A stretch of DNA of 8,783 nucleotides from Planctomycetota bacterium (GTDB lineage: Bacteria; Planctomycetota; Planctomycetia; Pirellulales; Pirellulaceae), in NCBI GenBank assembly GCA_019347795.1, contig JAHWKS010000157.1, positions 1-8,783 of the forward strand, in the 5' to 3' direction. Under the pieces are notes generated by a model. It was not told the origin of the DNA. It saw nothing but the letters and a program-made list of their open reading frames with translations, and ran no database searches. Made by a program: the position numbers and the translations under genes. The stretch's first letter is position 1, and the number at the start of each line of letters is the position of its first letter. Shown here piece by piece: positions 6,770 to 8,783 of this stretch.

Positions 6770-7003
6770 TCAATGCGACTGCCGGTAGCAATCCCGCTCC
6801 GGGCCGCAGCGCCGGGCGTCCACGTCCTTGCGGTCGGGGCCGATCGTGTGCTGCGTCATGTTGCACCAGCAGTAATGGCCGCCGGCCTCATCCGGGTGCT
6901 TGGGGGTCTGCACGCCCGTGACGTACATCGCCTTGCTGCGAAGGTGGATGCAGGGAGTTTCAGTGACGGGTTCGCTATAGATTCGAGTTCGTTCAAACGC
7001 CAT
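6770..7003 (-). CDS. Small cysteine-rich protein of unknown function
   Basis: A 77-residue protein starts at ATG 7003, 8 nt after GGAG in CCTGGAGACACAACG, a convincing ribosome binding site. It has five cysteines (18, 45, 47, 66, 72) and histidines at 20, 43 and 52, clustered as PCIH, HYCWC, and CGPERDC near the C-terminus, which suggests a metal-binding or disulfide-stabilised mini-protein. It has no signal peptide or membrane segment. The longer frame upstream to 7267 is rejected because it runs through the FAD-subunit gene in the wrong frame. It follows that gene by 71 nt on the same strand, with a hairpin between, so it could be part of the molybdenum hydroxylase operon or independent. 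I do not recognise the family. Confidence 0.75.
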   Translation of the reverse strand: MAFERTRIYSEPVTETPCIHLRSKAMYVTGVQTPKHPDEAGGHYCWCNMTQHTIGPDRKDVDARRCGPERDCYRQSH

Positions 7004-7022
7004 CGTTGTGTCTCCAGGTAGT

Positions 7023-7047
7023 AGGTCCCGGCTGCCGGACGGGACCT
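7023..7047. promoter_or_regulatory. Hairpin between the FAD-subunit gene and the 77-aa gene
   Basis: AGGTCCCG (7023-7030) and CGGGACCT (7040-7047) form a perfect 8-bp stem with a 9-nt loop. It starts 27 nt after the stop of the FAD subunit and ends 19 nt before the ATG of the 77-aa gene, just upstream of its ribosome binding site. No T-run follows on the minus strand, so it could be an mRNA-stability or translation-control element rather than a terminator. Confidence 0.4.
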
Positions 7048-7074
7048 GGAAGCGGCATGGTTGTTTGGCGTGCA

Positions 7075-8067
7075 CTAAAATCCGCCCGTCGGCTGGCCGG
7101 CGGCGAGCAGGATCGCCCGCTTCACCGCGGTCTTGGCCATCTGAACTTTGTAGCCGTTGTGCGACAATGGCCGGGCGCGATGCACCGCGGCCTGTCCCGC
7201 TTCGTCGGCGGATTGCGGAGTGACCGCTCGGCCCACGAGGGCCGCTTCCGCTTCGGGCGAAACCCACGGCGTGGGGGCCACCTGGCCCATCACGATCCGC
7301 GCCCGGCGGACCACGGAGCCGTCGAACTCCAGGTTCGCGGCGGCGGCGGCGAGCGGATAATCGGCCCCTTCGCCGTGCCGCACTTCGTACGTGGCGGAGT
7401 GAACCTGCTCGACCCGCGGCAGGATGAAGTGCGTCACCACCTGTCCCGGCGCGAGCATCGTCTCCCGCTCCCGCTCGTGCCGCGGCGTGCGGTAGAAATC
7501 GGCGACGGGGATGTACTGCTCATCCTCGGCGCCGGGACCGATGATCCGCATCTCAGCGCCAAGCGCAATCAGCGCGGGGCCGATCCGCGTGCCGGAGACG
7601 AACTTCGCCGCCCCCTCGTTCCCGAGAATGGCATGATGGCGATTGTCTCCCTGCTCGGCCAGCTTTCCGCCTTGAGCCAACAAACCGTGGCCGTTGCGGA
7701 AGAACCAGCAGCGGGGGCGGATGCACACGTCGCCGCCGATCGTGCCTTGGGCCTGAAGCTGCATCGAGTTCATCCCGCGGATCGCCTGCACGATCGCCGG
7801 GTAGTTCTCCAGGTAGGGAATCGCCAGCAGGTCATCCAGATGCACCGTGGCGCCGATCCACAGATTGCCCTCCTCATCCGGGCCGAGCCGCCGCAGCGAA
7901 TCGACCTCCATCAGGTTCACGACCCGCTCGGGCTGGACGACCATCTTCTTCATCAGGCCCACCAGGTCGGTCCCGCCCGCGAGCAGCTCGGTGTGTCCCG
8001 GCTCGGTCGAGAGCAACGAGAGCAGCTCTCCCTCGGTCCGGGGCGCGGCGTAGTCAAAGTTTTTCAT
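7075..8067 (-). CDS. FAD-binding subunit of a xanthine-dehydrogenase-family molybdenum hydroxylase (CoxM type)
   Basis: This 330-residue protein passes electrons from iron-sulfur clusters to FAD in a molybdenum hydroxylase. ATG 8067 gives the usual family start, MKNFDYAAPRTEGEL. The FAD pyrophosphate-binding loop is LLAGGTDLVGLMK (28-40); the second FAD motif is GTIGGDVCIRPRCWFFRNG (108-126). Then come DNRHHAILGN (141-150) and SGTRIGPALIALGAEM (158-173). The length is normal. Compared with PaoB/YagS-type subunits that bind an extra 4Fe-4S cluster in this loop, only Cys115 and Cys120 are seen here and the segment GHGLLAQGGKLAEQG has none, so that cluster is probably absent. The molybdopterin subunit is directly upstream, 172 nt away. 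A longer start at GTG 8145 would run through a palindrome and adds unrelated sequence. Substrate unknown (purine, aldehyde or aromatic compound). Confidence 0.93.
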   Translation of the reverse strand: MKNFDYAAPRTEGELLSLLSTEPGHTELLAGGTDLVGLMKKMVVQPERVVNLMEVDSLRRLGPDEEGNLWIGATVHLDDLLAIPYLENYPAIVQAIRGMNSMQLQAQGTIGGDVCIRPRCWFFRNGHGLLAQGGKLAEQGDNRHHAILGNEGAAKFVSGTRIGPALIALGAEMRIIGPGAEDEQYIPVADFYRTPRHERERETMLAPGQVVTHFILPRVEQVHSATYEVRHGEGADYPLAAAAANLEFDGSVVRRARIVMGQVAPTPWVSPEAEAALVGRAVTPQSADEAGQAAVHRARPLSHNGYKVQMAKTAVKRAILLAAGQPTGGF

Positions 8068-8131
8068 GGCGAAGGATCCCGAAGGGAAGGCGACCAAAAC
8101 AGCCGCCCAAGCAAACCCACTCGATTGATAA

Positions 8132-8222
8132 TAGCCGGAGACCAACGGTCTCCGGAGGTTCGTCTCTTTAACTGACGTTGACTCTTGCGAAGCGTCACCG
8201 GAGACGCGTTGGTCTCCGGCTA
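8132..8222. repeat. Pair of mirrored palindromic elements between the two molybdenum hydroxylase genes
   Basis: TAGCCGGAGACCAACG at 8132-8147 recurs as its exact reverse complement at 8207-8222 (16 of 16 bases). Each copy is itself a hairpin: CCGGAGACC-AAC-GGTCTCCGG (8135-8155) and CCGGAGAC-GCGTTG-GTCTCCGG (8198-8219). Two self-complementary copies in opposite orientation resemble a REP-type (repetitive extragenic palindrome) pair. Whether other copies exist in the genome cannot be seen here. Confidence 0.7.
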
Positions 8223-8239
8223 CTTCGCACTCGCTTCGC
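8187..8239. terminator. Outer stem enclosing the second palindrome, just after the molybdopterin-subunit stop codon
   Basis: GCGAAGCG (8187-8194) pairs perfectly with CGCTTCGC (8232-8239), enclosing the inner 8-bp hairpin at 8198-8219. In the minus-strand transcript the stem begins immediately after the TAA (8242-8240). No T-run follows, so a strong intrinsic terminator is unlikely; protection of the mRNA 3' end or partial termination that lowers expression of the FAD subunit is plausible. Confidence 0.4.
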
Positions 8240-8783
8240 TTAGGCGTCGAGCGCCGCCAGCACGCGCTCCGGCGTGAGCGGCAGCACGGGGACTCGCACG
8301 CCTAACGCGTTGCACACGGCGTTGCTGATCGCGGCGCCGGGGGCGATCACCGGCGGCTCGCCCAGGCCGATCACGCCGCGGTTTCGCTGATCCTCCGGCT
8401 CGTACAGCTCGATGACGATCTCCCCCACGTCGCCGATCCGCGGCAGCTTGTACTCGCCCAGCTCGGCGTTGATGAAGGCGCCCGTGGCCGGGTCCATCAG
8501 GCGATGCTCGAACAACGCGTAGGCGATGCCCATGATCACCGCGCCGTAGCACTGGCTCTCGGCCGTGAGGCGGTTGATGATCAGGCCCATGTCCTGCACG
8601 CAGACGAACTTCTTCATCTTCACCACGCCCGTCTCGGTATCCACCGCGACGTGGGCCATCTGCACGCCGCCCACGCCCTCGCTGGACAGGGGCGAAGCAT
8701 CGCCGCGGTTGTGACTGGCGGAGGCCTCGATCGGCTTCATTCCGACCAGGGCGCACGCCTCCTTCCAACTCAGGCTGCGATCG
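8240..8783 (-). CDS. Molybdopterin-binding (large) subunit of a xanthine-dehydrogenase-family hydroxylase, C-terminal part
   Basis: The last 180 residues are visible; the gene enters from the right edge and ends at TAA 8242-8240. The frame is continuous to the edge (SLSWKEACALVGMKPIEA at the visible start). Diagnostic text includes GVGGVQMAHVAVDTETG, the stretch SQCYGAVIMGIAYALFE, NAELGEYKLPRIGDV, and GVIGLGEPPVIAPGAAISNA. The Glu of GLGEPP corresponds to the catalytic glutamate of molybdenum hydroxylases. This is followed by the usual ending PLTPERVLAAL. Such subunits bind molybdopterin cytosine dinucleotide and hydroxylate aldehydes, purines or aromatic heterocycles using water. The FAD subunit is next on the same strand, so the two form one enzyme; the 2Fe-2S subunit is expected further upstream or elsewhere. 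Confidence 0.95.
   Translation of the reverse strand, partial: DRSLSWKEACALVGMKPIEASASHNRGDASPLSSEGVGGVQMAHVAVDTETGVVKMKKFVCVQDMGLIINRLTAESQCYGAVIMGIAYALFEHRLMDPATGAFINAELGEYKLPRIGDVGEIVIELYEPEDQRNRGVIGLGEPPVIAPGAAISNAVCNALGVRVPVLPLTPERVLAALDA

Noticed and set aside
6770..7267. 165-aa version of the Cys-rich protein
   Set aside because: The upstream 88 residues overlap the FAD-subunit gene in the wrong frame; ATG 7003 has a clear ribosome binding site.
7006..8175. Long plus-strand open frame opposite the FAD subunit
   Set aside because: No motif; composition typical of antisense to a GC-rich gene that is clearly coding on the minus strand.

Overview
The window reads as a high-GC bacterial chromosome segment, most likely from a planctomycete (Pirellulales-like). 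That assignment is inference: it rests on a secreted S1 sulfatase, a secreted esterase, a molybdenum hydroxylase whose FAD subunit has the CWFFRNGxGLLA signature, and many short hairpins between genes. There is no rRNA, tRNA or CRISPR array. Nearly all genes are on the minus strand, so transcription runs from high to low coordinates.

Right end (8783 to 6770, read on minus): the C-terminal 180 residues of a xanthine-dehydrogenase-type molybdopterin subunit, a 172-nt gap full of palindromes, the FAD (CoxM-like) subunit, another hairpin, then a 77-aa cysteine-rich protein of unknown function. The first two genes should form one molybdenum hydroxylase; a 2Fe-2S subunit is not in view.

Middle (6662 to 3428): a 680-aa exported protein that joins a class-A-beta-lactamase-like domain, a peptidoglycan-binding domain and a D,D-carboxypeptidase (S11) domain. 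Two small genes follow it closely (gaps of 17 and about 23 nt). One is a 154-aa protein that looks like a detached toxin or effector domain, the other an unrecognised 228-aa protein. This pair has visibly lower GC than its neighbours and could be an effector/immunity cassette.

Left part (3357 to 1): a secreted sulfatase gene broken by a one-base insertion next to its active-site motif; ruvX (YqgF), whose ATG overlaps the sulfatase stop codon; a 188-nt gap; and a secreted alpha/beta-hydrolase esterase running off the left edge. The gap holds the only plausible plus-strand gene. It is a small membrane-protein ORF whose start codon overlaps the esterase start codon head to head, with a good ribosome binding site, strongly coding-like third positions and an operator-like dyad upstream.

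The most notable points are the plus-strand small ORF with its dyad, the low-GC pair of small genes, the two-enzyme cell-wall fusion, the frameshifted sulfatase and the mirrored palindromes between the molybdenum hydroxylase genes.
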